Below the pieces are notes generated by a model, which ran no database searches, was not told where the DNA came from, and saw only the letters and a program-made list of their open reading frames with translations. Position numbers and translations under genes: made by a program. A stretch of DNA of 64,000 nt from Flavobacterium sp. (GTDB lineage Bacteria; Bacteroidota; Bacteroidia; Flavobacteriales; Flavobacteriaceae). Below, piece after piece: positions 26,055 to 34,556 of this stretch (positions within the stretch are counted from its first letter, which is position 1; each line of letters begins with the position of its first letter). Location of the stretch: NCBI RefSeq assembly GCF_017744675.1, contig NZ_JAGIAV010000002.1, positions 718,313 through 782,312 of the forward strand, given 5' to 3'.

Positions 26055-26858
26055 TTAGTTTAAAATATAACGTGTAACCACCTCAGCAACGCCATCATCA
26101 TTATTTGAAGCCACAATTAAATCGGCCTTGTCACGCAATTCGGGCGTTACGTTATCAACCCAAACTCCTAAACCTGCATATTCTATCATAGTCAAGTCGT
26201 TTCCTGCGTTTCCAACAGCGATAATTTCACTTTGATGAATTCCGAGCTGTTCAGCCAAAAGTCTCAAACTTGCCGCTTTATCAATGCCTTGCTGTGCTGC
26301 TTCTAAGAAAAACGGTTTAGACATCGAAACGCTTAAATGTGGCATAGCATCCTTTAAATCTTTTTCCAACGTTTTCAAATAAGCTGGATCTTGCAATAAA
26401 ATGCATTTCACTGCTGGCCTGTCTACATAATCTTTAAAGCTTGAAACTTTATGATGCGCCATTCCAGTAATTTCTTTTTCTATCTCGATAAATTCAGAAT
26501 CCGTTTCGCTAATGATTTGATCATCCAAATACGTAATGATATGTGCCTTTTTTTCTACACTATAATCGTATAAGGCATGAATTTGCTCAACCGTCAGCTT
26601 TTGTTCAAACAAAATAAAATCGTCTTTCACACGGCTAATTATAGCTCCATTGAACGAAAGCATATACGAATCGTTTTTATCCAATTCCAGCTCTTTTGCA
26701 TAAGCCGTCATTGCTGTAGTTGGTCTTCCAGAAGCCAAAACCACGTAAACACCTTTTGCCTGAGCTTCTAATATTACTTTTTTATTTAAATCTGATATTC
26801 TATGATCGTCTGTCAACAAGGTGTCATCCATGTCGAGCACTAACATTTTGTATTGCAT
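26055..26858 (-). CDS. Cof-type HAD-IIB family phosphatase
   Basis: 267 residues of the HAD superfamily. The nucleophile motif is D9-M-D11-D-T-L (LDMDDTLLTDDHR), the cap is a C2B type, and the late motif is GNAGNDLTMIEYAG with metal-binding Asp residues. Cof/YidA proteins hydrolyse sugar phosphates or pyridoxal/flavin phosphates with broad specificity. It sits first in a two-gene unit with the GNAT. Confidence 0.9.
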   Translation of the reverse strand: MQYKMLVLDMDDTLLTDDHRISDLNKKVILEAQAKGVYVVLASGRPTTAMTAYAKELELDKNDSYMLSFNGAIISRVKDDFILFEQKLTVEQIHALYDYSVEKKAHIITYLDDQIISETDSEFIEIEKEITGMAHHKVSSFKDYVDRPAVKCILLQDPAYLKTLEKDLKDAMPHLSVSMSKPFFLEAAQQGIDKAASLRLLAEQLGIHQSEIIAVGNAGNDLTMIEYAGLGVWVDNVTPELRDKADLIVASNNDDGVAEVVTRYILN

Positions 26859-26869
26859 ATTTTTAGTTT

Positions 26870-26935
26870 TCAGTCGCAGTTCTCAGTTTCAATTTACAGC
26901 GCAGAGACTGAATACTGAAACTGAATACTGAACAC
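26870..26935. repeat. CAGT/ACTG-word hairpin
   Basis: The word CAGTCGCAGTTCTCAGTTTC is followed by repeated ACTGAATACTGAAACTGAA. TCAGTTTCA (26883-26891) pairs exactly with TGAAACTGA (26916-26924). It occupies the gap between the DUF2007 and HAD genes. Confidence 0.6.
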
Positions 26936-26939
26936 TTTT

Positions 26940-27158
26940 TTAAAGGCTCATTCTAAATTCTTCTATAACCGGATTGGCTTTTGCGAAATCTGTTTCTTGT
27001 ATAAATACTTCAACTGCCAAATCTGTTTGCCCAAAACCTCCCAAACGTGCCGATTGAATATTATCTTTTTTTACTGTTTCAACTCCTGCTTCTTCCAATC
27101 TTTCTTTCAAAGCAATTGCTAACACTTCGCTTCCCGAAAATACTTTCATTAATCCCAT
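26940..27158 (-). CDS. DUF2007-type small signal-transducing-like protein
   Basis: 72 residues. GLMKVFSGSEVLAIALKERLEEAGVETVKKD with a C-terminal VEVFIQETDFAKANPVIEEF is the ferredoxin-like beta-alpha-beta pattern of DUF2007 proteins. They are small and cytoplasmic, with no known enzymatic role. The gap on each side contains a CAGT-word hairpin. Confidence 0.8.
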   Translation of the reverse strand: MGLMKVFSGSEVLAIALKERLEEAGVETVKKDNIQSARLGGFGQTDLAVEVFIQETDFAKANPVIEEFRMSL

Positions 27159-27185
27159 AATATTCTATTTTGTTATTAAGTTTTT

Positions 27186-27230
27186 AGTCTCAGTTGCAGT
27201 TTTTCAGTATCTAAACTGCGACTGCAGACT
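27186..27230. repeat. CAGT/ACTG-word hairpin
   Basis: AGTCTCAGTTGCAGTTT (27186-27202) pairs with AAACTGCGACTGCAGACT (27213-27230) allowing one bulge and one G-T pair. It fills the gap between the hydrolase and DUF2007 genes. Confidence 0.6.
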
Positions 27231-27242
27231 GCGGCTTATAAT

Positions 27243-28058
27243 TTATTCTAATATTCTTTTTAATTGTTTTTGAAAATCTTCATTTTCATTCATGCCAATA
27301 TGCTCTTGATTTTCCAACGGATAAAAATAGGCATTTGATTTTAGCAACTTTCTTAATCTGATTGAATTATCGATTGGAATTAACTGATCTTTACTTCCAT
27401 GAAAAATATAAATTGGACTTTTTATTTTCGGAAGATAAAGGTTCGTTTCCAAACTAAATCTCTTCATAAAGTCAGGAAAAAATGGCGCCTTTAAACTCGA
27501 CAATTCCAAGAAATTATAATATGGTGCTTGAAGAATTAAAGCTTTCGGATTATTTTCTAAAGCCAATTTGACAGCGAATCCCGAACCTATAGAATATCCA
27601 GCAATTATAATTTTATCTTCAGCATATTTTTCAGCGACCTTTTTATACACGATCGAAATGTCTTTGCTTACTTGTTCCTCATTTTCAATTTCCCCTTCAC
27701 TTTTTCCAAAACTTCTATAATCTAAAATGAAAATATCATAGCCTAATGAGGTATATATTTTTGCAATTTTCCCCCAAGTTTCAAGTGTTCCTGCATTTCC
27801 ATGAAGATAAAAAACAAGTCCTTTTGAGTTTTCTGCTTTAAACAACAGTCCATTCAGAACGGCTCCGTCAAAAGAAGGAATATTTACTTCTTCAAATTTC
27901 TGCTGATAATCAAACTTATAATCTTTAGGCAATTTCGAACCATGAAAAACCAATTCAACCTGATTAAAATAAAAATAAGAAATCATTAAAACATAAATAA
28001 TAAGAAAAAAGCACAGAAGTACAAGTCCCAAAAATTTAAATGTTTTTAAAATCTCCAT
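27243..28058 (-). CDS. Alpha/beta hydrolase with N-terminal membrane anchor
   Basis: 271 residues. One TM helix (about 10-30) is followed by an alpha/beta hydrolase domain with oxyanion motif YLHGNAG (85-91), nucleophile S156 in GYSIGSG, acid D in FHGSKDQLIP and H258 in QEHIGM. It resembles the YqkD/BEM46-like esterases, which are membrane-attached and act on unknown esters, with the active site probably on the cytoplasmic or periplasmic side of the inner membrane depending on topology. Confidence 0.85.
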   Translation of the reverse strand: MEILKTFKFLGLVLLCFFLIIYVLMISYFYFNQVELVFHGSKLPKDYKFDYQQKFEEVNIPSFDGAVLNGLLFKAENSKGLVFYLHGNAGTLETWGKIAKIYTSLGYDIFILDYRSFGKSEGEIENEEQVSKDISIVYKKVAEKYAEDKIIIAGYSIGSGFAVKLALENNPKALILQAPYYNFLELSSLKAPFFPDFMKRFSLETNLYLPKIKSPIYIFHGSKDQLIPIDNSIRLRKLLKSNAYFYPLENQEHIGMNENEDFQKQLKRILE

Positions 28059-28070
28059 ATTTTAATTTAG

Positions 28071-28180
28071 TTTTCAGTCTCAGTCTCAGTTTACAGGATT
28101 GCAACTGTAAAGTGAGACCGAAAACTGCGACTCATAAAAAATCCCGTTTTCCAGTTACTGAGACTGAAAACCGGGACTGT
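28071..28180. repeat. CAGTCTCAGT-word hairpins
   Basis: Tandem CAGTCTCAGT copies pair with AGTGAGAC further on, and a second hairpin at 28142-28178 pairs TCCCGTTTTC with GAAAACCGGGA (one extra C). It fills the gap between the one-domain helicase gene and the hydrolase gene and may terminate or punctuate their transcript. Confidence 0.6.
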
Positions 28181-28195
28181 ATACTTTAAAGTAAA

Positions 28196-28852
28196 TTATT
28201 CTTCAATATCTTCATCCTCTTCGTCAAGCTCTTCACCGTCTTCGTCCATATCAAATAAATAAGGCTCAACCATTATTTTATCTGCCAAAACTTCGATACG
28301 TTCTGTCAAGGCTTCAGAAAAGATAATTCGTTGTACTTTAGCAATACTGTTAGAAATACGCGTAATTTTTGGATCGTGGCGCAGTTTCAAAATCGGATCT
28401 GCATCATCCACAATAAACATTTTTAAACGATTTACGTTATAACCAGCCGTACTGAACATGTCGTTTAATTTGGTTGGCGTTCCAATTAAAACATCTATTC
28501 CTGTAGAAACGTAGTTTTTATCGTAATCCATATCGCCTTTTTCATTTACACCATAAATTTCCAGATCGGTGTATTTTGCATATTTATTAAAAAGCTCAAC
28601 CATTTCCAGAACCTTTGCTTTGTCTTCAACAAAAATAAGAGCTCGAGGAGATTCTTCGGTTTTTCCAGCCAATTGCTGAATGACATTTAAAACAATCGTC
28701 GTTGTTTTTCCGCTTCCTTTTGGCGAAATAATCACACAATCGGCACCACTTTTTATGGTCGAAAAAGTTTCCATTTGCAAAGCGTTTGCTTCTGTCAAAC
28801 CATTTTCAATTAAAGCGTCTTGTAATCTCTCGTTTATTTTTTTTAGTTTCAT
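28196..28852 (-). CDS. One-domain DEAD-box helicase-like protein (RecA-1 only)
   Basis: 218 residues, about half a DEAD-box helicase. It has a Q-like motif with LTEANALQMETF, Walker A SPKGSGKT (43-50), motif Ib-like IGTPTKL and motif II DDAD (149-152) where DEAD is usual. There is no second RecA domain, so motifs IV to VI are absent. It ends in an acidic tail (DMDEDGEELDEEDEDIEE). Intact helicases need both domains, so this is either a regulator or a partner-dependent ATPase. The frame is complete with no sign of a frameshift next to it. Confidence 0.85.
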   Translation of the reverse strand: MKLKKINERLQDALIENGLTEANALQMETFSTIKSGADCVIISPKGSGKTTTIVLNVIQQLAGKTEESPRALIFVEDKAKVLEMVELFNKYAKYTDLEIYGVNEKGDMDYDKNYVSTGIDVLIGTPTKLNDMFSTAGYNVNRLKMFIVDDADPILKLRHDPKITRISNSIAKVQRIIFSEALTERIEVLADKIMVEPYLFDMDEDGEELDEEDEDIEE

Positions 28853-28857
28853 TTTTT

Positions 28858-28945
28858 TTATGCTTTAAGCTTTAAGCTATACGCTGTAAGCAAAAATTAT
28901 TTAGTTTGTATAAAGCTTAAAGCCTAATGCTTATAGCCTAAAGCG
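28858..28945. repeat. GCTTTAAGC-word repeat
   Basis: GCTTTAAGCTTTAAGCTATA is followed by TATAAAGCTTAAAGCCTAAT and TAGCCTAAAGC. The words are self-complementary in part and can fold back. They fill the gap between the NtrC-like and helicase-like genes. Confidence 0.6.
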
Positions 28946-28952
28946 CGCAGCA

Positions 28953-30116
28953 CTATTTGCTGGCAAACATTTTCACATCACTTTCAGAGATTTCGTTTCC
29001 TCCCAAAATGATCAATCTTTCTACTACATTTCGAAGTTCACGAATATTTCCTGTCCAATCGTATTCCTGTAATAATTTTACGGCTTGTGCAGAAAATGAC
29101 TTAGCTGCATTTCCTTGTTCTGAAGCGATTTTTTCTGTAAAATGCGAAATCAAAGCAGGAATATCATCACGTCTTTCATTTAATGGCGGCACTTTAATTA
29201 AAATTACTGCCAATCGGTGGTACAAATCTTCGCGGAAACGCCCTTCAGCGATTTCTGTTTTTAGATCTTTATTGGTTGCTGCCACTACACGAACATCTAC
29301 TTTTATATCTTTATCTGCACCAACTCTTGTAATCATATTTTCCTGCAGTGCTCGTAAAACCTTGGCTTGCGCCGAAAGGCTCATATCTCCAATTTCATCC
29401 AAGAAGATCGTTCCTTTGTCTGCTGCTTCAAACTTTCCTGCACGATCTTTCACTGCCGATGTAAAAGCGCCTTTTACGTGTCCGAACAATTCGCTTTCGA
29501 TTAATTCGCTCGGAATCGCCGCACAGTTTACTTCGATTAACGGAAAACTAGAACGCTCACTTTTTTCGTGCAACTGATGCGCCACCAATTCTTTTCCTGT
29601 TCCGTTTGGTCCAGTAATTAAAACTCTAGCTTCTGTTGGAGCAACTTTATCAATCATCACTTTGATATGATTAATCGATTCGCTGTCACCAATCATTTCG
29701 TAGTTTTTGCTAACTTTTTTCTTTAGAATTTTATTTTCAACTACTAATTGTTTTTTATCTAAAGCATTACGAACTGTATTCAGCAAACGATTTAAATCTG
29801 GCGGTTTTGAGATATAATCAAAAGCTCCCAAGCGCATCGTTTGAATCGCAGTTTCCATATCGCCGTGACCCGAAATCATCACCATCGGAATCTCTGGTTT
29901 TATTTTTTTCACTTCTTCCAAAACCTCAACACCGTCCATTTTTGGCATTTTGATATCGCACAAAACCAAATCGTAATCGTTGTTTTTTATTTTTTCAAGT
30001 CCAGCAACACCATCTTCAGCTTCTTCAACTTGATATGAATCATTTTCTTCTGATAAAATTTTTACCAAAACTCTTCTGATTGCTGCTTCGTCTTCGACAA
30101 TTAGTATTTTACTCAT
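28953..30116 (-). CDS. NtrC-type sigma-54 activator lacking the DNA-binding domain
   Basis: 387 residues. Receiver domain 1-120 with phosphoacceptor D54 (LCDIKMPKMDG); AAA+ domain about 140-370 with Walker A GPNGTGKE (169-176), GAFTSA (216-221) and Walker B GTIFLDEIGD. In sigma-54 activators the loop is GAFTGA; here Gly220 is Ser. The protein ends at VKMFASK, just after the AAA+ domain, so the usual Fis-type HTH is missing. It still could activate from solution, or act through a partner. No kinase lies next to it. Confidence 0.9.
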   Translation of the reverse strand: MSKILIVEDEAAIRRVLVKILSEENDSYQVEEAEDGVAGLEKIKNNDYDLVLCDIKMPKMDGVEVLEEVKKIKPEIPMVMISGHGDMETAIQTMRLGAFDYISKPPDLNRLLNTVRNALDKKQLVVENKILKKKVSKNYEMIGDSESINHIKVMIDKVAPTEARVLITGPNGTGKELVAHQLHEKSERSSFPLIEVNCAAIPSELIESELFGHVKGAFTSAVKDRAGKFEAADKGTIFLDEIGDMSLSAQAKVLRALQENMITRVGADKDIKVDVRVVAATNKDLKTEIAEGRFREDLYHRLAVILIKVPPLNERRDDIPALISHFTEKIASEQGNAAKSFSAQAVKLLQEYDWTGNIRELRNVVERLIILGGNEISESDVKMFASK

Positions 30117-30119
30117 TCT

Positions 30120-30290
30120 TTTTAAGGTTCAAAGTTGCAAAGGGACAGAGGGACAAAGTTTAAACTCTTTGTCAATTTGTTCCTTGAACTGTTGTTATAT
30201 AATCTTTTCTTAAAGTTCAAAGGGACAAAGATTAAAGACACAAAGTAAACCTTTGTAACTTTGTTGCTTTGTAACTTTGTACCTCAAAAA
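30120..30290. repeat. CAAAG-word repeat
   Basis: Tandem words such as TTCAAAGTTGCAAAGGGAC (near 30126) and TTCAAAGGGACAAAGATTA (near 30217) are answered by AACTTTGTTGCTTTGTAACT. They fold back on each other and fill the gap between the permease and the NtrC-like gene. Confidence 0.6.
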
Positions 30291-31607
30291 CTAATATTTT
30301 AGCCACTTATACAATTCTTTCCAAGTCGGTTTTTTGCCGTACATTAAGATACCTACTCGGTAAATTTTGGCCGCAAACCAAACTACAAGGAAAAATGTAG
30401 CAAACAATAATGATACCGAAATTGCGATTTGCCACCACGGCACGCCAAACGGAATACGCATTAACATTACAATTGGTGAAGTTAGCGGAATCATAGAAAA
30501 GATAACCGCAACACTTCCGTGAGGATCGCTTACTACTGTGAAAAATCCGATATAAACGCTCAAAATCAGAGGCATTAAAATTGGAAGCAAAAACTGCTGA
30601 GAATCGGTCTGATTGTCGACTGCGGCTCCAATTGCTGCGTAAAATGAACTATACAGAAAATATCCTCCAATAAAATAAATTACAAATCCGATTATGATGC
30701 TTGCTATTGGCAGATTCCACAATTCAGCAATATACATTTGCGCTGATCCCGAAAATTCGTGCTGGGCAGTTTGCATCATTTCTGGTGAAATTCTTGCTGT
30801 TGGTCCTACATTTACTCCGAAAAATGCCGAAGCTGCAAACATCAATCCCAATCCAATTATGGCCCAAATTACAAATTGCAGAATTCCTGCTAACGAAGTT
30901 CCGACAATTTTTCCAATCATTAATTGAAACGGTTTTACAGACGAAATAATGATTTCGATTATTCTGTTCGTTTTTTCTTCGATTACGCTTCGCATTACCA
31001 TATTTCCGTAAATGATAATAAACATCATAATCAAGTAACCAAATGCACCGCCAATTGCGATTTTAATTTCGTTCAGCCCTTTCAAACTTTCTTCTCCAGA
31101 AGCTTTTACCAAATGAATATTTACATCAGACTGTGCTTTCTGAATCGCCAAAGTATCAAGTTTGGCTTCTTCGAGATTAAGTTTCGTAATTTTATTTCCA
31201 ATGATATCTTGAGTGCTTTCGATAAAAGAAATACTCGGACTGTTATTGGAAATAAACTCAATTTTACTTTCTAAGTCTTTTACATTTTTTGTTTTTGGAA
31301 TAACGATTAATCCGCTAAAATTTTCTTTGACGATGCTATCTTTTAAAGCATTAACATCCGTTCCAGACAAATTCAGATATTTAAATTCAGCTCCTTTTTT
31401 ATTTTCCTTTAAAAAATCGGAGACAAAAAGTCCTGTTTCGTCATGAATCGCAATACGTTTTGTCTCTGCTTTCATCGAACTTAAATAGCCAATAAAAACA
31501 GCTATCGCCACAAATAAAAGCGGACTCAAAAAAGTCATGACAACAAAAGATTTATTGCGGACTTTGGCAATAAATTCTCTTTTTATAATTAATGAAATAA
31601 TGCTCAT
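30291..31607 (-). CDS. ABC-2 type transporter permease (NatB-like)
   Basis: 438 residues. One N-terminal TM helix (KSFVVMTFLSPLLFVAIAVF) is followed by a large extracytoplasmic region (about 50-185) and a bundle of five to six TM helices from about 190 on, the NatB/YhaP arrangement. IEEKTNRIIEIIISSVKPFQLMIGKI is the signature coupling segment. It is the membrane half of an exporter whose ATPase gene precedes it by 70 bp. The substrate is unknown; NatAB pumps Na+ in Bacillus. Confidence 0.9.
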   Translation of the reverse strand: MSIISLIIKREFIAKVRNKSFVVMTFLSPLLFVAIAVFIGYLSSMKAETKRIAIHDETGLFVSDFLKENKKGAEFKYLNLSGTDVNALKDSIVKENFSGLIVIPKTKNVKDLESKIEFISNNSPSISFIESTQDIIGNKITKLNLEEAKLDTLAIQKAQSDVNIHLVKASGEESLKGLNEIKIAIGGAFGYLIMMFIIIYGNMVMRSVIEEKTNRIIEIIISSVKPFQLMIGKIVGTSLAGILQFVIWAIIGLGLMFAASAFFGVNVGPTARISPEMMQTAQHEFSGSAQMYIAELWNLPIASIIIGFVIYFIGGYFLYSSFYAAIGAAVDNQTDSQQFLLPILMPLILSVYIGFFTVVSDPHGSVAVIFSMIPLTSPIVMLMRIPFGVPWWQIAISVSLLFATFFLVVWFAAKIYRVGILMYGKKPTWKELYKWLKY

Positions 31608-31630
31608 CTATATTTTTAATTTTCAAATCT

Positions 31631-31680
31631 TAAATTCCAAATTCCAACTTTAAAGCCTCAAATTTGGAATTTGGAATTTA
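31631..31680. repeat. AATTCCAA-word hairpin inside the ABC operon
   Basis: TAAATTCCAAATTCCAA (31631-31647) pairs perfectly over 17 bp with TTGGAATTTGGAATTTA (31664-31680), with a 16-nt loop. The right arm includes the ATPase stop codon. It shares its word with the 31-bp palindrome at 22.3 kb. Confidence 0.85.
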
Positions 31681-32622
31681 ATTATTGGAATTTAAATTTT
31701 TGTTTTCAGTTACGGTTTGAATAAAGATATCATGAACACTTGGAATTTTCTCTACAAAATGAGTTACCTGTCCGCGTTGTGTCAGAACGTGCAGTAATTC
31801 GTTTGGCGAAGCATTTCCAATCTGAATATTCAATTTCAAATCATCATTTAAAGATTTAAAGCTTGCAGGCGAAACTGTAAATTTTTGAGTGATGTCATAC
31901 ATCAAACCTTCAACATTATTGGTCAAAATACCAACTTCAAAACTATTGGTTCTAAACTGACGCTTCACATCTGCAACTTTTCCTTCGATCAGTTTATTTG
32001 ACTTGTGAATTAAAGCTATATTTTCGCATAGTTCTTCTACACTTTCCATTCTATGTGTCGAAAAAATAATCGTCGAGCCTTGTTCTTTAAGTGCCAGAAT
32101 TTCATCTTTAATAACATTGGCATTTACAGGATCAAATCCTGAAAACGGTTCATCCAAAATCAGCAATTTTGGTTTATGCAAAACACAAACTACAAACTGG
32201 ATTTTCTGCGCCATTCCTTTAGAAAGTTCTTGTATTTTCTTGTTCCACCAACCTTGAATTCCTAAACGATCAAACCAGTAATCCAATTGTTTTTTGGCTT
32301 CGGCTTTAGAAAGGCCTTTCATTTGTGCCAAATACAAACATTGCTCCCCTACTTTCATCGAGCTATAAAGACCTCTTTCTTCTGGGAGATAACCGATAGT
32401 TTGGACGTGTTTAGGCTGCAATCTTTCTCCATCCAAAATAACTTCGCCACTATCTGGCAATGTAATTTGGTTTATGATTCTGATAAGGGAAGTTTTTCCG
32501 GCTCCATTGGGACCTAAAAGTCCATATATACTGCCTTTTGGCACATTTAATGAAACTTCGTTAAGTGCTACATAATCGCCGTATTTTTTTACGACTTTAT
32601 GTACTTCAAGTAAGTTACTCAT
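31678..32622 (-). CDS. ABC transporter ATP-binding protein (NatA-like)
   Basis: 314 residues. Walker A GPNGAGKTS (about 37-45), Q-loop near LPEERGLYSS, signature LSKGMAQK, and Walker B LLILDEPFSGFDP. The C-terminal 80 residues form the accessory domain of NatA-like exporters (VEGLMYDITQKF ... HVLTQRGQVTHFVEK). It energises the NatB-like permease encoded next on the same strand. Confidence 0.92.
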   Translation of the reverse strand: MSNLLEVHKVVKKYGDYVALNEVSLNVPKGSIYGLLGPNGAGKTSLIRIINQITLPDSGEVILDGERLQPKHVQTIGYLPEERGLYSSMKVGEQCLYLAQMKGLSKAEAKKQLDYWFDRLGIQGWWNKKIQELSKGMAQKIQFVVCVLHKPKLLILDEPFSGFDPVNANVIKDEILALKEQGSTIIFSTHRMESVEELCENIALIHKSNKLIEGKVADVKRQFRTNSFEVGILTNNVEGLMYDITQKFTVSPASFKSLNDDLKLNIQIGNASPNELLHVLTQRGQVTHFVEKIPSVHDIFIQTVTENKNLNSNN

Positions 32623-32716
32623 GCTATTTTTAAGGATTTACTGCGCGACTTCGCCCATTACGGCTCAGCGACTGTAAAAGTAAATAATTCGAAGCGAAAT
32701 TGTGTCATATTACGCA

Positions 32717-32757
32717 AAAAACCCATTCTAATTTAGATAGAATGGGTTTTTATTTTT
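32717..32757 (-). terminator. Terminator after dnaJ
   Basis: AAAAACCCATTCTA (32717-32730) pairs with TAGAATGGGTTTTT (32738-32751). Read on the minus strand it ends in six T, matching the end of the grpE-dnaJ unit; T-rich sequence on the plus side makes it bidirectional. Confidence 0.8.
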
Positions 32758-32784
32758 TTTTATAACTTTTTAAAAAAGTTTAGA

Positions 32785-33885
32785 TTATGAGAACATATCT
32801 TTTACTTTTTCAAAAAACGATTTCTCTGATTTCTCTGGACTTGGAGCAAAGTGCTCGTCGTTTAAAGCATTTTCAAAGAATTGTTTTTGCTCTTTATTTA
32901 ATGTTTTTGGAGTCCAAACATTTACGTGAACCAGTAAATCTCCGCTTCCGTAACCATTTAAACTTGGAATTCCTTTTCCTTTTAATCTTAAGATTTTTCC
33001 AGACTGAATTCCTTCTTCCAATTTAATACGAACTTTTCCGTTGATTGCTTCAATATCTTTAGAAGCACCTAAAACGGCTTCAGGGAAACTGATGTATAAA
33101 TCGAAGTGAACGTTTTCACCTTCACGCTTCAAGAATTCGTGTTCAACTTCTTCGATCGCTACAATTAAATCACCTGGAATACTGTTTCCTGGAGCGTCGT
33201 TACCTTTGTTGGCAACTTTCAATTGCATACCGTCAACAACTCCAGCAGGAATTTTGATTGATACCGTTTCGTCTTCTTGAACCATTCCTTGAGCATCTGC
33301 CTCAGAAGGTCTTTTATCTAAAATCTGACCAGAACCACCACAAGTAGGACAAGTAGATGCTGATTGCATTCTTCCTAAAATGGTATTGGTTACACGCATT
33401 ACTTGTCCCTGACCATTACAAGTCGTACAAGTTTTATACGTTACGCCTTTTGCCTGAACTTTACGTTTTACTTTTACTTTTTTCTCAACTCCATTTGCAA
33501 TTTCTTCTAAAGTCAATTTTACTTTAATTCGAAGATTGCTTCCTTTCGCACGACGTGGGCCTCCGCCTCCGAAACCGCCAAATCCGCCACCAAAAATATC
33601 ACCAAACTGGCTGAAAATGTCATCCATGTTCATACCTCCGTGACCACCAAATCCGCCAGCTCCATCAAATGCTTGATGACCGTATTGATCGTATTTTGCT
33701 TTTTTCTGCGGATCACTTAAAACTTCATAAGCTTCTGCCGCCAATTTGAAGTTTTCTTCTGCCTCTTTGTCGCCTGGATTTTTATCAGGGTGGTATTTTA
33801 AAGCACTTTTTCTATATGCTTTTTTAATTTCGGCAGCATCAGCATTTTTTGAAATGCCTAGTATTTCGTAAAAATCTTTTTTCAT
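32785..33885 (-). CDS. dnaJ: Chaperone DnaJ with only two zinc-finger repeats
   Basis: 366 residues from MKKDFYEILG; the frame opens six codons earlier, but this start is the family start. J domain 1-70 with HPD at 32-34, Gly/Phe-rich linker about 75-112, then a zinc region with only two CxxCxGxG repeats (C153-x-x-C156 and C179-x-x-C182) instead of four, and the C-terminal substrate-binding domain. The two missing are the first and last, so zinc centre I cannot form. DnaJ delivers clients to DnaK; grpE lies 70 bp upstream in the same unit. Confidence 0.93.
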   Translation of the reverse strand: MKKDFYEILGISKNADAAEIKKAYRKSALKYHPDKNPGDKEAEENFKLAAEAYEVLSDPQKKAKYDQYGHQAFDGAGGFGGHGGMNMDDIFSQFGDIFGGGFGGFGGGGPRRAKGSNLRIKVKLTLEEIANGVEKKVKVKRKVQAKGVTYKTCTTCNGQGQVMRVTNTILGRMQSASTCPTCGGSGQILDKRPSEADAQGMVQEDETVSIKIPAGVVDGMQLKVANKGNDAPGNSIPGDLIVAIEEVEHEFLKREGENVHFDLYISFPEAVLGASKDIEAINGKVRIKLEEGIQSGKILRLKGKGIPSLNGYGSGDLLVHVNVWTPKTLNKEQKQFFENALNDEHFAPSPEKSEKSFFEKVKDMFS

Positions 33886-33954
33886 AATTAGATTAAGTTC
33901 CAAATCTTAAAATTCCAAAATCCAAAAATGCATTTGAAATTCTTATTGCATTTT

Positions 33955-34533
33955 TTAGTTTCCTACAACAACTTTAGGGTAACGAATAATTTTGTCTCCT
34001 AATTTGTATCCTTTTTCAATAACATCAACAATTTTCCCTTTCAGTTTGTCAGACGGAGCTGGAATTTGGGTAATTGCTTCAGCTACATCAGCATTGAAAG
34101 CATCTCCAGCCTGAATTTCAACTTGCTCTAAACCTTTAGAAACCAAAGTGCTTTTGAATTTTTCGTGGATCAACTCAACACCTTTTTTCAAATTTTCATC
34201 TTCAGATTTGTTGATCTCTACTGTCGCTCTGTCAAAATCATCTAAAACTGGAAGCATTGCCAATAAAACTTCTTGGTTTGCTGTTTTAAATAATTCAAGA
34301 CGCTCTTTTGAAGTTCTTTTTTTGTAATTTTCAAATTCAGCAAATAATCTCAAAAACTTATCTTTTTCGTGAGCCAAGTCTTTAGCTAATTGCTCCTCAA
34401 CACTTAATTCTTCAACAATTAACTGCTCTCCGTTTGCATTGTTCTCTAACGTTACATCGTCTAATTCCTGATCGAATTCTGTATTTTCCGTAGTCATATT
34501 ACTTTTATTTTTAAAAATATTCTTAAACTTCAT
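33955..34533 (-). CDS. grpE: Nucleotide exchange factor GrpE
   Basis: 192 residues. An acidic, coiled-coil N-terminal half (about 40-100, LSVEEQLAKDLAHEKDKFLRLFAEFENYKKRT) leads to the beta-domain with the conserved GYKLGDKIIRYPKVVVG end. It releases ADP from DnaK. The first ATG, at 34533, follows a full promoter; MTTENTEF at residue 13 is an alternative start. It is co-transcribed with dnaJ. Confidence 0.93.
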   Translation of the reverse strand: MKFKNIFKNKSNMTTENTEFDQELDDVTLENNANGEQLIVEELSVEEQLAKDLAHEKDKFLRLFAEFENYKKRTSKERLELFKTANQEVLLAMLPVLDDFDRATVEINKSEDENLKKGVELIHEKFKSTLVSKGLEQVEIQAGDAFNADVAEAITQIPAPSDKLKGKIVDVIEKGYKLGDKIIRYPKVVVGN

Positions 34534-34556
34534 TTTTATTTCTTTCTGTTGGATTG

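Noticed and set aside
26859..31680. CRISPR array as an explanation for the repeated words
   Set aside because: Words are 8-10 bp, vary between gaps and lack regular spacers; no cas genes are present.
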